NCBI RefSeq assembly: GCF_014199535.1
Contig: NZ_JACHNV010000006.1
Span: 62,001 to 126,000 of the forward strand
Source of the DNA: Hymenobacter latericoloratus
GTDB taxonomy: Bacteria > Bacteroidota > Bacteroidia > Cytophagales > Hymenobacteraceae
DNA length: 64,000 bases
Direction of reading: 5' to 3'
Under the pieces are notes generated by a model. That model searched no databases. It was not told where the DNA came from and saw nothing but the letters and a program-made list of their open reading frames with translations. Position numbers and translations under genes: made by a program. Positions 33,508 to 41,873 of the stretch are shown piece by piece (within the stretch, counting starts at the first letter, position 1; each line of letters starts with the position of its first letter).

Positions 33508-33625
33508 ACGTCATCCTGAGATTGCCGAAGCATCTTATCACGCAAGGGCAACAAGGAACAGGAAGATAGGCTTAGAAACGGCTCGTGCTAACGTGATAAG
33601 ATCCTTCGCAAGCTCAGGATGACGT
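33508..33625. repeat. Intergenic palindromic repeat, family A, between leuA and leuC
   Basis: Outer arms acgtcatcctgag and ctcaggatgacgt are perfect inverted copies. Inner arms gaagcatcttatcacg and cgtgataagatccttc pair with a mismatch. Loop about 50 nt. Confidence 0.88.
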
Positions 33626-33647
33626 GCTTTTTCTAAGTCAATATCAG

Positions 33648-33711
33648 TACCCTCCTACCCTCCTACCCTCCTACCCTCCTACCCTCCTACCCTCCTACCC
33701 TCCTACCCTCT
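33648..33711. repeat. 8-bp tandem repeat (taccctcc) just upstream of leuC
   Basis: Seven perfect copies of taccctcc (33648-33703) followed by one copy with a final T (33704-33711). The array ends 19 bp before the leuC start codon and lies in its 5' untranslated region. Copy number in such arrays can change by replication slippage. Confidence 0.95.
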
Positions 33712-33730
33712 ACTCACCCACCCCTCTCTC

Positions 33731-35125
33731 ATGGCGAAGACCTTGTTTGATAAAATCTGGGACGCGCACGTGGTGCGCGAAGTAGCCGGCGGCCTCACGG
33801 TGTTTTACATCGACCGCCACCTGATTCACGAAGTAACCAGCCCCCAGGCGTTTGACGAGCTAACGGCCCGCGGCCTCACGCTGCGCCGCCCGGAGCAGAT
33901 AGTAGCCACCGCCGACCACAACGTGCCCACGCGCCACCAAAATCAACCCATTCAGGACCCGCTGTCCCGCTCCCAGGTGGATAAGCTCACGGAAAACTGC
34001 GCCACGTTTGGGGTGGAACTCTACGGCCTGGGCCACCAGTACCAGGGCATTGTGCACGTGATTGGGCCGGAGCTGGGCATTACGCAGCCGGGCCTGACCA
34101 TGGTGTGCGGCGACAGTCACACCTCTACCCATGGCGCGTTTGGGACCATTGCCTTTGGCATCGGCACGAGCCAAGTGACGCAGGTCATGGCCTCGCAGTG
34201 CCTGCTGCTCGACAAGCCCAAGCGCATGCGCATCACCCTGGATGGCGACCTGCGGCCCGGCGTAACGGCCAAGGATTTGATTCTGTACGTGATTTCGCAA
34301 CTGGGCACCGGCGGCGCCACCGGCTACTTCGTGGAGTACGCGGGCAGCGCCATCCGCGGCCTGAGCATGGAAGGCCGCATGACGGTCTGCAACATGAGCA
34401 TTGAGATGGGTGCCCGCGGCGGCCTCATCGCCCCCGATGCTACCACGTTCGAGTACGTGAAAGGTCGCCGGTTCGCGCCCCAGGGCGAGAACTGGGACCG
34501 GGCCGTGGCCTACTGGCAGACCCTGTACTCGGACGAAGATGCGGTGTTCGATGCCGAGCTGCAGTTCGATGCCTCGGCTATTCAGCCCATGATTACCTAT
34601 GGCACCAACCCCGGCATGGGCATTCCGCTCTCGGCCAGCATTCCGGTGCTCAACGGGGGTAGCGAGGCAACTAGCTTTGATAAGTCGTTGCGCTACATGG
34701 GGTTTCAGCCGGGCGAGTCATTGCTGGGCAAGGAAATCAACTACGTGTTCATCGGCAGCTGCACCAACTCGCGCATTGAGGATTTGCGCACGGTTGCGGC
34801 CTACGTGCGGGGCAAGCAGAAGGCAGCCCACGTGGAGGCCATCATCGTGCCCGGCTCCAAGCAAGTAGAGCAGCAGGCCATTGCCGAGGGCCTCGACAAG
34901 GTGCTGGCCGACGCCGGCTTTGAGCTGCGTGAACCGGGCTGCAGCGCCTGCCTGGCCATGAACGACGACAAGATTCCGGCCGGCGCCTACTGCGTCTCCA
35001 CCTCCAACCGCAACTTCGAAGGTCGCCAGGGCCCCGGCGCCCGCACCCTGCTGGCCTCGCCCCTGGTAGCGGCTATCACGGCGGTAGAAGGCCGCCTAGT
35101 TGATATCACGCAGTATTTGAACTAG
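33731..35125 (+). CDS. leuC: 3-Isopropylmalate dehydratase large subunit
   Basis: A 464-residue aconitase-family subunit that isomerises isopropylmalate together with LeuD. Fe-S cluster Cys are seen in FIGSCTNSRIEDL and in EPGCSACLAMNDD. The N-terminal DKIWDAHVV and TVCGDSHTSTHGAFG are standard. Length matches E. coli LeuC. Between leuC and leuD lie two unrelated palindromic repeats in about 235 bp, so the two subunits are not translationally coupled as they often are. Confidence 0.96.
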   Translation: MAKTLFDKIWDAHVVREVAGGLTVFYIDRHLIHEVTSPQAFDELTARGLTLRRPEQIVATADHNVPTRHQNQPIQDPLSRSQVDKLTENCATFGVELYGLGHQYQGIVHVIGPELGITQPGLTMVCGDSHTSTHGAFGTIAFGIGTSQVTQVMASQCLLLDKPKRMRITLDGDLRPGVTAKDLILYVISQLGTGGATGYFVEYAGSAIRGLSMEGRMTVCNMSIEMGARGGLIAPDATTFEYVKGRRFAPQGENWDRAVAYWQTLYSDEDAVFDAELQFDASAIQPMITYGTNPGMGIPLSASIPVLNGGSEATSFDKSLRYMGFQPGESLLGKEINYVFIGSCTNSRIEDLRTVAAYVRGKQKAAHVEAIIVPGSKQVEQQAIAEGLDKVLADAGFELREPGCSACLAMNDDKIPAGAYCVSTSNRNFEGRQGPGARTLLASPLVAAITAVEGRLVDITQYLN

Positions 35126-35132
35126 TACTAGC

Positions 35133-35176
35133 AGCTAGCTCCCCTCCTCAGATGAGGAGGGGCTGGGGGTGGTTGA
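35133..35176. repeat. Half copy of palindromic repeat family B
   Basis: The segment agctagctcccctcctcag through ggggtggttga matches the left arm of the complete family B element at 53043-53176 with three mismatches. It contains its own hairpin (cccctcctca/tgaggagggg). It follows the leuC stop by 8 bp and could act as a terminator stem. Confidence 0.82.
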
Positions 35177-35197
35177 CCAATCGTTGTTTACTAACAA

Positions 35198-35292
35198 CGT
35201 CATTCCGAGCGTAGCCGAGGAATCTCGCGTGCTGATGTTGGATTACTAGCCCAACGAGTCGAGCGAGATGTCTCGACAAGCTCGACATGACG
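35198..35292. repeat. Intergenic palindromic repeat, family A, mixed-arm copy
   Basis: The left arm is of the cgtcattccgagc type (as at 50998) while the right arm is of the gctcgacatgacg type (as at 24463), so the two arms do not match perfectly. This looks like a recombinant between two subtypes. Confidence 0.75.
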
Positions 35293-35360
35293 ATCAGAAG
35301 ATTTGTTCTTGCAGTAGTCCCCCGGCCTTTCCTGCCTCCCCTATCATAATCTCTCACCCC

Positions 35361-35960
35361 ATGGAAAAATTCCAAACACTGCGCTCCGGCGTGGTGCCGC
35401 TTCCGATAGAAAATGTGGATACCGACCAGATCATTCCGGCGCGCTTTCTGAAGGCGACGACTCGTGAAGGTTTCGGTGCGAATCTCTTTGCCGACTGGCG
35501 CTACACTGCCGACGGGCAGCCTAAGTCGGACTTCGTGCTTAATGACGCCCGCTACCAAGGCCATCAGATTCTGCTGGCCGGTAAGAACTTCGGGTGTGGC
35601 TCCAGTCGGGAGCACGCCGCCTGGGCTTTATATGACGCCGGATTCCGGGTAGTCATCAGCAGCTACTTCGCTGATATTTTCCGGGGTAATGCGCTGAACA
35701 CGGGTCTGCTGCCCCTGCAGGTTTCGGATGAGGTGCTGCAGGGCCTGTTCGAGGTGGTAGCCCAAGACTCACAGACCGCCTTGACGGTGGATTTGCAGAC
35801 GCAAACCCTGACGGTACCCGGCTGGGACGAGGTGATTTACTTCGAGTTGGACCCTTACAAAAAAGAGTGCCTGCTCAACGGGTACGACGACATCGATTTT
35901 CTCATTAGCCAGGAGGCGGCCATCACGGCTTTTGAACAGCAACGGTCATGGGTATTCTAA
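35361..35960 (+). CDS. leuD: 3-Isopropylmalate dehydratase small subunit
   Basis: A 199-residue swivel-domain partner of LeuC. Motifs: NVDTDQIIPARFLK near the N terminus, and GKNFGCGSSREHAAWAL, the substrate-binding Ser/Arg loop. The start at 35361 (MEKFQTLRSG) fits the family; a longer frame beginning at 35268 runs into the palindromic repeat. The 3' end overlaps leuB by 13 bp. Confidence 0.95.
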   Translation: MEKFQTLRSGVVPLPIENVDTDQIIPARFLKATTREGFGANLFADWRYTADGQPKSDFVLNDARYQGHQILLAGKNFGCGSSREHAAWALYDAGFRVVISSYFADIFRGNALNTGLLPLQVSDEVLQGLFEVVAQDSQTALTVDLQTQTLTVPGWDEVIYFELDPYKKECLLNGYDDIDFLISQEAAITAFEQQRSWVF

Positions 35961-37072
35961 GCAAACGCATTGTCGTGTTGCCGGGCGACGGCATTGGTCC
36001 GGAGGTGTGTAGCGAGGCCGTGCGCGTGCTGCGGGCCGTATCCAGCCGCTTCGGCCACGAGTTCGGGTTTGACTACCAGCTCATGGGCGCCTGCGCCATC
36101 GACGCCACCGGCTCGCCCCTACCCGACGCAACCCTGGACGCCTGCCGCCGCGCCGACGCCGTGCTACTCGGGGCAATCGGTGACCCCAAGTACGACAACG
36201 ACCCCACGGCCAAAGTGCGCCCCGAGCAGGGCCTGCTAGGCCTGCGCAAGGCCCTGGGCCTGTACGCCAACATCCGCCCCATCACGGCCTACGACCAGCT
36301 GTTGGAGCACTCCCCACTGAAAGCGGAGCGCATTCAGGGCACTGATATTCTGATTTTTCGGGAGCTGACCGGCGGCATCTACTTTGGCGAGAAAGGCCGC
36401 AGCGAGGACCGCACCTGGGCCTACGACCACTGTACGTACTCAAGAGATGAAATCCTACGCATTGCGCACCGGGCCTTCCGGGCGGCCGAAACGCGCCGCC
36501 ACCAGCTCACGCTCGTGGACAAGGCCAACGTGCTGGAAACTTCCCGCCTGTGGCGCGAGACTGTGCAAAGCATTGCCCCTGAGTACCCCAGCGTGGCCCT
36601 CGACTACCTGTTCGTTGACAACGCAGCCATGCAGATCATTCTCAACCCAAAGCAGTTTGACGTTATCCTGACGGAGAACATGTTTGGCGATATTATTTCG
36701 GATGAGGCCTCAGTAATTGCGGGCTCGCTAGGCCTGTTGCCGTCGGCCTCGGTGGGTGACGGGGCGGCGCTGTTCGAGCCCATCCACGGCTCCTACCCCC
36801 AGGCCAAGGGCAAAGGCATTGCTAACCCCATTGCTACCATCCTCTCGGCCGCCCTGCTCCTCGACCACTTCAATTTGCAAGAGGAGGCCGACTGCGTGCG
36901 CGACGCCGTGCAGCACGCCCTCGACCAAGGGGTAGTAACGCCGGAGCTAAACCCCAGCACCCTCTATACCACCGAGCAGGTGGGCAACTTCATTGCCTAC
37001 AGCGTGCTGGACATTGCCGACTGTGAGGTGCACCGCAACAACATCAAGCTCGGCATGAGCACGATTATCTAA
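35948..37072 (+). CDS. leuB: 3-Isopropylmalate dehydrogenase
   Basis: A 374-residue NAD-dependent oxidative decarboxylase. Seen are VLPGDGIGPEVCSEAV at the N terminus, LRKALGLYANIRP (substrate Arg residues), the catalytic Lys/Tyr zone (LTGGIYFGEKG, VDKANVLETSRLW) and the metal-binding ENMFGDIISDEAS. It ends the leu operon. The start overlaps leuD, which points to coupled translation. Confidence 0.96.
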   Translation: MGILSKRIVVLPGDGIGPEVCSEAVRVLRAVSSRFGHEFGFDYQLMGACAIDATGSPLPDATLDACRRADAVLLGAIGDPKYDNDPTAKVRPEQGLLGLRKALGLYANIRPITAYDQLLEHSPLKAERIQGTDILIFRELTGGIYFGEKGRSEDRTWAYDHCTYSRDEILRIAHRAFRAAETRRHQLTLVDKANVLETSRLWRETVQSIAPEYPSVALDYLFVDNAAMQIILNPKQFDVILTENMFGDIISDEASVIAGSLGLLPSASVGDGAALFEPIHGSYPQAKGKGIANPIATILSAALLLDHFNLQEEADCVRDAVQHALDQGVVTPELNPSTLYTTEQVGNFIAYSVLDIADCEVHRNNIKLGMSTII

Positions 37073-37142
37073 CATAACCCAGGGGTGGGTTTGTAAAGTC
37101 CGGGGGTCAGGCAGGGGTGTCTGGCGCTCGGGCTTTTTTTGT

Positions 37143-37309
37143 GACCTCACCCCCGGCCCCTCTCCTCGGGGAGAGGGGTGGGTTCCGGAGTCAATGAACA
37201 ATTGATAATAAACAGTAATCGATAGCGACTGGGGTATCCTTCACTACTATTTGCTCATTCCGCGCGTCTGGCACCCCTCTCCCCGAGGAGAGGGGCCGGG
37301 GGTGAGGTC
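37143..37309. repeat. Long inverted repeat, family C, after leuB
   Basis: Two 38-bp arms, 37143-37180 and 37272-37309, are perfect inverted copies (arm begins gacctcacccccggcccctc). Each arm also folds on itself (cccctctcc / ggagagggg). The roughly 90-bp centre is AT-richer. The remaining gap up to 37432 holds no gene. Confidence 0.92.
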
Positions 37310-37432
37310 CACGTGGCGCTTCTCCCGCTTCACCCCGCGCCTGCGGCGCTTCGCCCTGATTTTGCTACCACCGGCGGCGGGGTTTTCGGATGTTTGATGC
37401 AGTTATCCGCTACCACAAACCTCCCTACCGCC

Positions 37433-38383
37433 ATGACCAGCTCCCGTTTGCACTTCCTGCTCCTCACCTGCTTTCTGCTCCTGACTGGCCTAGGCCAGTT
37501 GTGGGCTCAAACCAAAGCGCCTGCCCTCAGCAACGGCCCTGCCACCTTGCTCACTTCCGACTCGGTAAAGCTGTTTGTGCAGGTGGCGGGTAAGGGCACG
37601 CCTTGCGTGTTTGTGCACGGCGGGCCGGGCGCGGGTAGCTACTCGTTTGAGAAGCTGGGCGGCAACCGGCTGGAAGATGGGATGCGCATGATCTACCTCG
37701 ACCAGCGGGGGAGTGGCCGCTCCACCAGCTCTGCCCGCAAAGGCTACTCCATGGCCCGCATGATGCAGGACTTAGAGGAGCTGCGCCAGCACCTGGGGCT
37801 GCAGAAGTGGGTAGTGATGGCGCATTCGTTTGGTGGCACCATTGCTACCGCCTACGCCGCTAAATATCCCGAGCGGGTGCAGGGCCTGGTGTTGGTGAAT
37901 AGTGTGCTGAACCCCTCGGCCTCCCTGGAGGCTATGCTGCAGTACGGCACCTCCCTGCTACCCCCCACTGAGCAGCCAAACCCCAATGCGCCCGTTATGC
38001 AGCGCTTTGGCATGGTGATGGGCGCGCTGCAGCAAAAGAAACTGGCCTACCAGCTCCACTACTCCGCTGATTCGCTGGCCGCCCGCGCCAGCCGGGCAGT
38101 TCGGGCGGTACCCGCCAACCAGGATTTTGCCGCTCAGGTGTTCAGCGGCCGCCTGCCCGACTACGGCCAAGACTACGCGCCCGCTACCGCCCAGCTCACC
38201 ATGCCCGTGTTAGTGATAGTAGGCCAGGACGACCGCACCACGGGCACCACGCCGCAGTCGTTCCGGGCCCGGAAGCAGCAGGTTATCACGCTGCCGGGCA
38301 AGCACTACTCGTTTCTGGAGCAGCCCGCACGGTTTCAGCGGGCCGTGGTTAGCTTCGTGCAGCAGCTGCCCCGCAAACCGTAA
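37433..38383 (+). CDS. Exported alpha/beta hydrolase, prolyl-aminopeptidase-like
   Basis: A 316-residue hydrolase. The signal peptide covers about residues 1-24 (hydrophobic LLLTCFLLLTGLGQLWA). The oxyanion motif VFVHGGPGAG and the nucleophile elbow MAHSFGGT (Ser in GxSxG-like HSFGG) are clear. The acid is probably in VIVGQDDRTTG and the catalytic His in LPGKHYSFLEQP. The HGGPG motif is typical of proline iminopeptidase relatives; the substrate is unknown. An upstream frame from 37313 would add a poorly supported extension. A histidine kinase begins 3 bp after its stop. Confidence 0.87.
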   Translation: MTSSRLHFLLLTCFLLLTGLGQLWAQTKAPALSNGPATLLTSDSVKLFVQVAGKGTPCVFVHGGPGAGSYSFEKLGGNRLEDGMRMIYLDQRGSGRSTSSARKGYSMARMMQDLEELRQHLGLQKWVVMAHSFGGTIATAYAAKYPERVQGLVLVNSVLNPSASLEAMLQYGTSLLPPTEQPNPNAPVMQRFGMVMGALQQKKLAYQLHYSADSLAARASRAVRAVPANQDFAAQVFSGRLPDYGQDYAPATAQLTMPVLVIVGQDDRTTGTTPQSFRARKQQVITLPGKHYSFLEQPARFQRAVVSFVQQLPRKP

Positions 38384-38386
38384 CAG

Positions 38387-39442
38387 ATGTCCCGACCTAC
38401 CGCCGAGCGCCCCACTCCCATCCGCGTAAACGACCGATGGTTTTTGCTCATCGGCATTCCGGTGCTGGCGCTGCTGGTGCTGCTGCCGCGGGGTATTCTG
38501 CACGTGCGCACGGTGCCCATTTTCCTGCTCAACTGGGTTATTTCGATTGGCTTTACGTGCGCCTTCTGGCTCACGGGCCGGGCATTATGGATAGGCTTGT
38601 TCCGGCGCTTTCCGCGCGTGGAGCAAACCACCCGCCGCCTGTGGCTGCTGGCCAGCATCAACACCCTGATTACGGCCGCCGTGACGCTGGTGCTGGGCAG
38701 CCTTGCCGGTTTGCTGCAGGGTGGGCACCTTAGCTGGTCCACGTTCTGGTACGAGTTCGGGTTGAATATGGTGCCTACCATCGTGATTCAGCTCATCTAC
38801 GAAAGCTGGAATTTTTTCCGGCAGTGGGCCGAGAACGTGCGCCGGGCCGAGCAGCTCCAGAACGCCGGGGTGCAAAGTCAGCTCGAAGCTCTGCAAAGTC
38901 AGCTCGACCCGCACTTTCTTTTCAATTCCCTCAACACGCTTTCGGCCCTTATTGAGCCCGAGAACGAGCCCGCCCAGCAGTTTGTGGAGCAGCTCTCCGA
39001 CGTGTACCGCTACGTGCTGCTGGCCCGGGAGCGAACCACCGTGCCGCTCAGCGAGGAGCTTGCCTTCGTGGACACCTACCTGGCCCTGCACAAAGCCCGC
39101 TTCCGCGACAACCTGCGCGTAACCCAGCACGTCCCGGCCGAGGCCCTCGGCCAGTTGGTGGCGCCGCTCAGTGTGCAGTTACTGGTAGAGAATGCTCTGA
39201 AGCACAACGTGGCCTCGCGGGAGCACCCGCTGGAGCTGCGCCTCACCGCCGACCTGGCCGCCGGCTGCTTCCTGGTAGAAAACACCCTGCGCCCCCGCAC
39301 CGCCGGCCTCGCGCCCGGGACCGGCACTGGCCTACGCAACGTGCAGCACCGCTACGAGCTGTTGCGCGCGCCCAGGCCAGTAGAAATAAGTGCCACGAAT
39401 GGCTGGTTTCGGGTGCGCCTGCCGCTGCTGGCGGCGCGGTAA
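38387..39442 (+). CDS. LytS-type sensor histidine kinase
   Basis: A 351-residue membrane kinase of the His_kinase (LytS/YehU) family. About four transmembrane helices lie in residues 15-145. The H-box is LDPHFLFNSLNTLSALIEPE (phospho-His about 182). The ATPase part has LLVENALKHNVASRE (N-box) and GTGTGLRNVQHRYELL (G-box). It starts 3 bp after the hydrolase stop and is followed by its likely partner response regulator, with a palindromic repeat between. No extracellular sensor domain is seen. Confidence 0.93.
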   Translation: MSRPTAERPTPIRVNDRWFLLIGIPVLALLVLLPRGILHVRTVPIFLLNWVISIGFTCAFWLTGRALWIGLFRRFPRVEQTTRRLWLLASINTLITAAVTLVLGSLAGLLQGGHLSWSTFWYEFGLNMVPTIVIQLIYESWNFFRQWAENVRRAEQLQNAGVQSQLEALQSQLDPHFLFNSLNTLSALIEPENEPAQQFVEQLSDVYRYVLLARERTTVPLSEELAFVDTYLALHKARFRDNLRVTQHVPAEALGQLVAPLSVQLLVENALKHNVASREHPLELRLTADLAAGCFLVENTLRPRTAGLAPGTGTGLRNVQHRYELLRAPRPVEISATNGWFRVRLPLLAAR

Positions 39443-39460
39443 GTTTTCAGCTAACGATTT

Positions 39461-39565
39461 GAACGGGGCAGGCTGAGCGCAGCCGAAGCATCTCTACCTC
39501 TGGCTAGTTTCCGGCGTGAGGACGAAGCGGTAGAGATGCTTCGACAAGCTCAGCATGACCCGTTA
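39461..39565. repeat. Intergenic palindromic repeat, family A, between the kinase and the regulator
   Basis: Inner arms cgaagcatctctacc and cggtagagatgcttcg are almost perfect inverted copies; outer arms (gcaggctgagc / gctcagcatgacc) are imperfect. Confidence 0.82.
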
Positions 39566-39615
39566 TTTTACACTCTAAAAGTTCACCTCCCTGCCTTCCC
39601 CTACATTTCCGCTCA

Positions 39616-40422
39616 ATGAACGTCCTACTGCTCGAAGACGAATACCCCGCCGCCGAGCGCCTGCAACGCCTGCTTCGGCAAGCCGCGCCCGAAGCACATG
39701 TGCTGGCCGTGCTCGACAGCGTGAGCAGCGCCGTGCAATGGCTCGGCCCTAACCCGGCCCCCGACCTGATCCTCTCCGATATACAGCTGGCCGACGGGCT
39801 GAGCCTGGATGTGTTTGACCAACTGGTGGTGCGCAGCCCCGTCATCTTCACCACCGCTTATGACGCCTACGCCATTCGGGCCTTCAAGGCCAACAGCGTC
39901 GACTACCTCCTCAAGCCGGTGAAACTCGCGGAACTGCAGGCGGCCCTCACCAAGCTGCGCGAGTGGCGCATGGCTCCCCCCGAAACCACCGCCGCGCCTA
40001 CCCCGCCTGCGGCCGCCGCCGAGGATGACACGGCCCGCCGTTTGGAGCGACTGCTCGACGCCCTCCCCCGCCCCGACCGCCAGTACAAAACCCGCTTTCT
40101 GGTACGCAGCGGCGAGCAGCTCCTGCCCCTGGCCGTGAGTCAGGTGGCCTGGTTTCAGAGCCGCCACGAAACCACTACCCTCGCCACCACCGACAATCGC
40201 CGCTTCGTGGTGGACTACACCCTGGAGCAGCTGGAAACGCTGCTGGACCCTACCCTCTTCTTCCGGATGAACCGCCAGTTCATTGCCCAGCTGCCCGCCG
40301 TACAGCGCCTGCACCCCCACTTCAACGGCAAGCTGCTGCTGGAGCTGCAGCCCGCCCCCAGCGAGGAAGTGCTGGTCAGCCGGGAGAAGGCCGGGGCCGT
40401 GAAAAGCTGGCTGGAGGGCTAG
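39616..40422 (+). CDS. LytTR-family response regulator
   Basis: A 268-residue regulator. The receiver domain (about 1-120) has acidic LLEDE, the phospho-accepting Asp in LILSDIQLADGLSL (about residue 55), Thr in VIFTTAYDAYA and Lys in YLLKPVK. After a Pro/Ala-rich linker, the LytTR DNA-binding domain (about 160-268) has FLVRSGEQLLPL, ISQVAWFQS-type sequence, VVDYTLEQLETLLDP and FFRMNRQFI. It pairs with the kinase just upstream. Confidence 0.94.
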   Translation: MNVLLLEDEYPAAERLQRLLRQAAPEAHVLAVLDSVSSAVQWLGPNPAPDLILSDIQLADGLSLDVFDQLVVRSPVIFTTAYDAYAIRAFKANSVDYLLKPVKLAELQAALTKLREWRMAPPETTAAPTPPAAAAEDDTARRLERLLDALPRPDRQYKTRFLVRSGEQLLPLAVSQVAWFQSRHETTTLATTDNRRFVVDYTLEQLETLLDPTLFFRMNRQFIAQLPAVQRLHPHFNGKLLLELQPAPSEEVLVSREKAGAVKSWLEG

Positions 40423-40433
40423 TCCGGACCCGT

Positions 40434-41030
40434 TCAGGCGGCCAGGTGAGGCGGCAGACAAACCAGCCCGGCGCCCGCTAGTAGCCCCACCAGAGTTCCT
40501 ACCACCAGCTCCGGCACTGTGTGCCGTTGTAACACCAGCCGCGAGGCCGCAATGAGCGTGGCTATTCCCAAAGCCAGCAGGCCCCAACCAACATGCAAAT
40601 GCAGCACGGCACAGGCAAGAAAGAACGATAGGGCCGCGTGCAAGGACACCTTCAGCCAGAAGTTGAGCCCGTAGCAGAGCAGCAATTGCAGCCACACCGC
40701 CAGCAAACCGTACCGGAACTGGCCTACCGGCTGCCAAAACAAAGCGGCCGTGGCGAGGCCTACCCCACCCAACAGCACCGGGTAGAATGAACGCCGTTGC
40801 GCGCGTTGCGACACATCAAAATTAGAGTACACCCCGCGGCGCGTCTGCCAGAGGCTCCACAGGCTGATAAACAGCGTTAGGGCAACCACGCTACCAAGCA
40901 CCCAGGCGGCGGCCGCGCCCTGCAGCCGCCGCCCCGCCATAAATGCAGCGAAGGCAGTGGCAGTAACCAGTGGGTGGCCCAGCCCGGAAACCACTGCCGC
41001 CATCCGGCGCACCGAAGCAGAAAAGACCAT
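40434..41030 (-). CDS. PAP2-like membrane protein with degenerate catalytic motifs
   Basis: A 198-residue protein with about five transmembrane helices. The C-terminal part recalls the PAP2/phosphatidic acid phosphatase group: KVSLHAALSF stands where PSGH is expected, and SRLVLQRHTVPE fits SRx5Hx3(D/E) with Glu in place of Asp. The first PAP2 motif (Kx6RP) is not seen. Many Bacteroidota proteins share this KVSLHA form, so it may be a subfamily rather than a decayed copy. It starts 8 bp after the response regulator at 41039 on the same strand. Confidence 0.75.
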   Translation of the reverse strand: MVFSASVRRMAAVVSGLGHPLVTATAFAAFMAGRRLQGAAAAWVLGSVVALTLFISLWSLWQTRRGVYSNFDVSQRAQRRSFYPVLLGGVGLATAALFWQPVGQFRYGLLAVWLQLLLCYGLNFWLKVSLHAALSFFLACAVLHLHVGWGLLALGIATLIAASRLVLQRHTVPELVVGTLVGLLAGAGLVCLPPHLAA

Positions 41031-41038
41031 ACCGCAGG

Positions 41039-41833
41039 CTACCGGTCCAGCCAGGCCTTGAACGCGGCTACTTTTTCACGGCTCACCAGCACGGTGTCGT
41101 TGTCGGGGGCGGTGGGTTTGAGGATGGTTTGGAGGCGGGAGTTGGTGTAGTGGATGATGTCGTGAATGGCCTCGGCGTGGGCCAGGTAGGCGCGGTTGAG
41201 ACGGAAGAACTCAGTGGGGTCGAGCATGCCTTCGAGCTGTTCCAGGGTGTAGTCCACCACAAATTTGCGGCCCTCACGGGTGTGCAGCAGGGTTACTTTT
41301 TCCAGGCTGGCGAAGTAGGCAATCTGCTCCACTGGAATGGCCTTGAGGTGCTCCCCCACCCGCACCACAAACCTGGATTTATACTCCTTGGCCGGCTGGG
41401 CCTGGCGCAGCACCTGGGCCAGCAGGTTGGCATCGAAGGCGGGGGTAGCGGCCTGGCGCTGCCGCTCCAGCTTCTGCAGGGCAGTAGTAAGTTCCTCGGG
41501 GTCGATGGGCTTGAGCAGGTAATCGACGCTGTTCACCTTGAAGGCGCGCAGGGCGTACTTGTCGTAGGCCGTGGTGAAGATGACCGGGCTCTGGATGTCG
41601 AGGCGCTCGAACAGCTCGAAGCTCAGCCCATCGGCCAGGTGAATATCCAGAAACAGCACGTCGGGCGCGGGCCGCAGCGCGTGCAGCAGGGCTTCCGCCT
41701 CCGCCACCGATTCGGCTTTGCCCACTACCTCCACCGGCTGCGGCTGCTTGCGCAGCAGCTCCGTCAGGCGGCGGGCAGCCAGAGGTTCATCTTCAATAAT
41801 CAGGGCACGCAGGGGGGTAACGGTTGCAGGCAT
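41039..41833 (-). CDS. LytTR-family response regulator, second system
   Basis: A 264-residue regulator, a paralogue of the one at 39616. The receiver has LIIEDEPLAARRL, the phospho-Asp in VLFLDIHLADGLSF (about 60), Thr in VIFTTAYDKYA and Lys in YLLKPID. The LytTR domain (about 160-264) has YKSRFVVRVGEHLKAIPVEQ, VVDYTLEQLEGMLDP and FFRLNRAYLA. It follows its kinase by 40 bp on the minus strand. Confidence 0.94.
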   Translation of the reverse strand: MPATVTPLRALIIEDEPLAARRLTELLRKQPQPVEVVGKAESVAEAEALLHALRPAPDVLFLDIHLADGLSFELFERLDIQSPVIFTTAYDKYALRAFKVNSVDYLLKPIDPEELTTALQKLERQRQAATPAFDANLLAQVLRQAQPAKEYKSRFVVRVGEHLKAIPVEQIAYFASLEKVTLLHTREGRKFVVDYTLEQLEGMLDPTEFFRLNRAYLAHAEAIHDIIHYTNSRLQTILKPTAPDNDTVLVSREKVAAFKAWLDR

Positions 41834-41873
41834 AGAGGCAAGGTTTTTTTATGAATAGAGCTAGAGGCTAGCC

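Noticed and set aside
33648..33711. Regular repeat array considered as a CRISPR
   Set aside because: Units are 8 bp with no spacers and no cas genes nearby; it is a simple tandem repeat.
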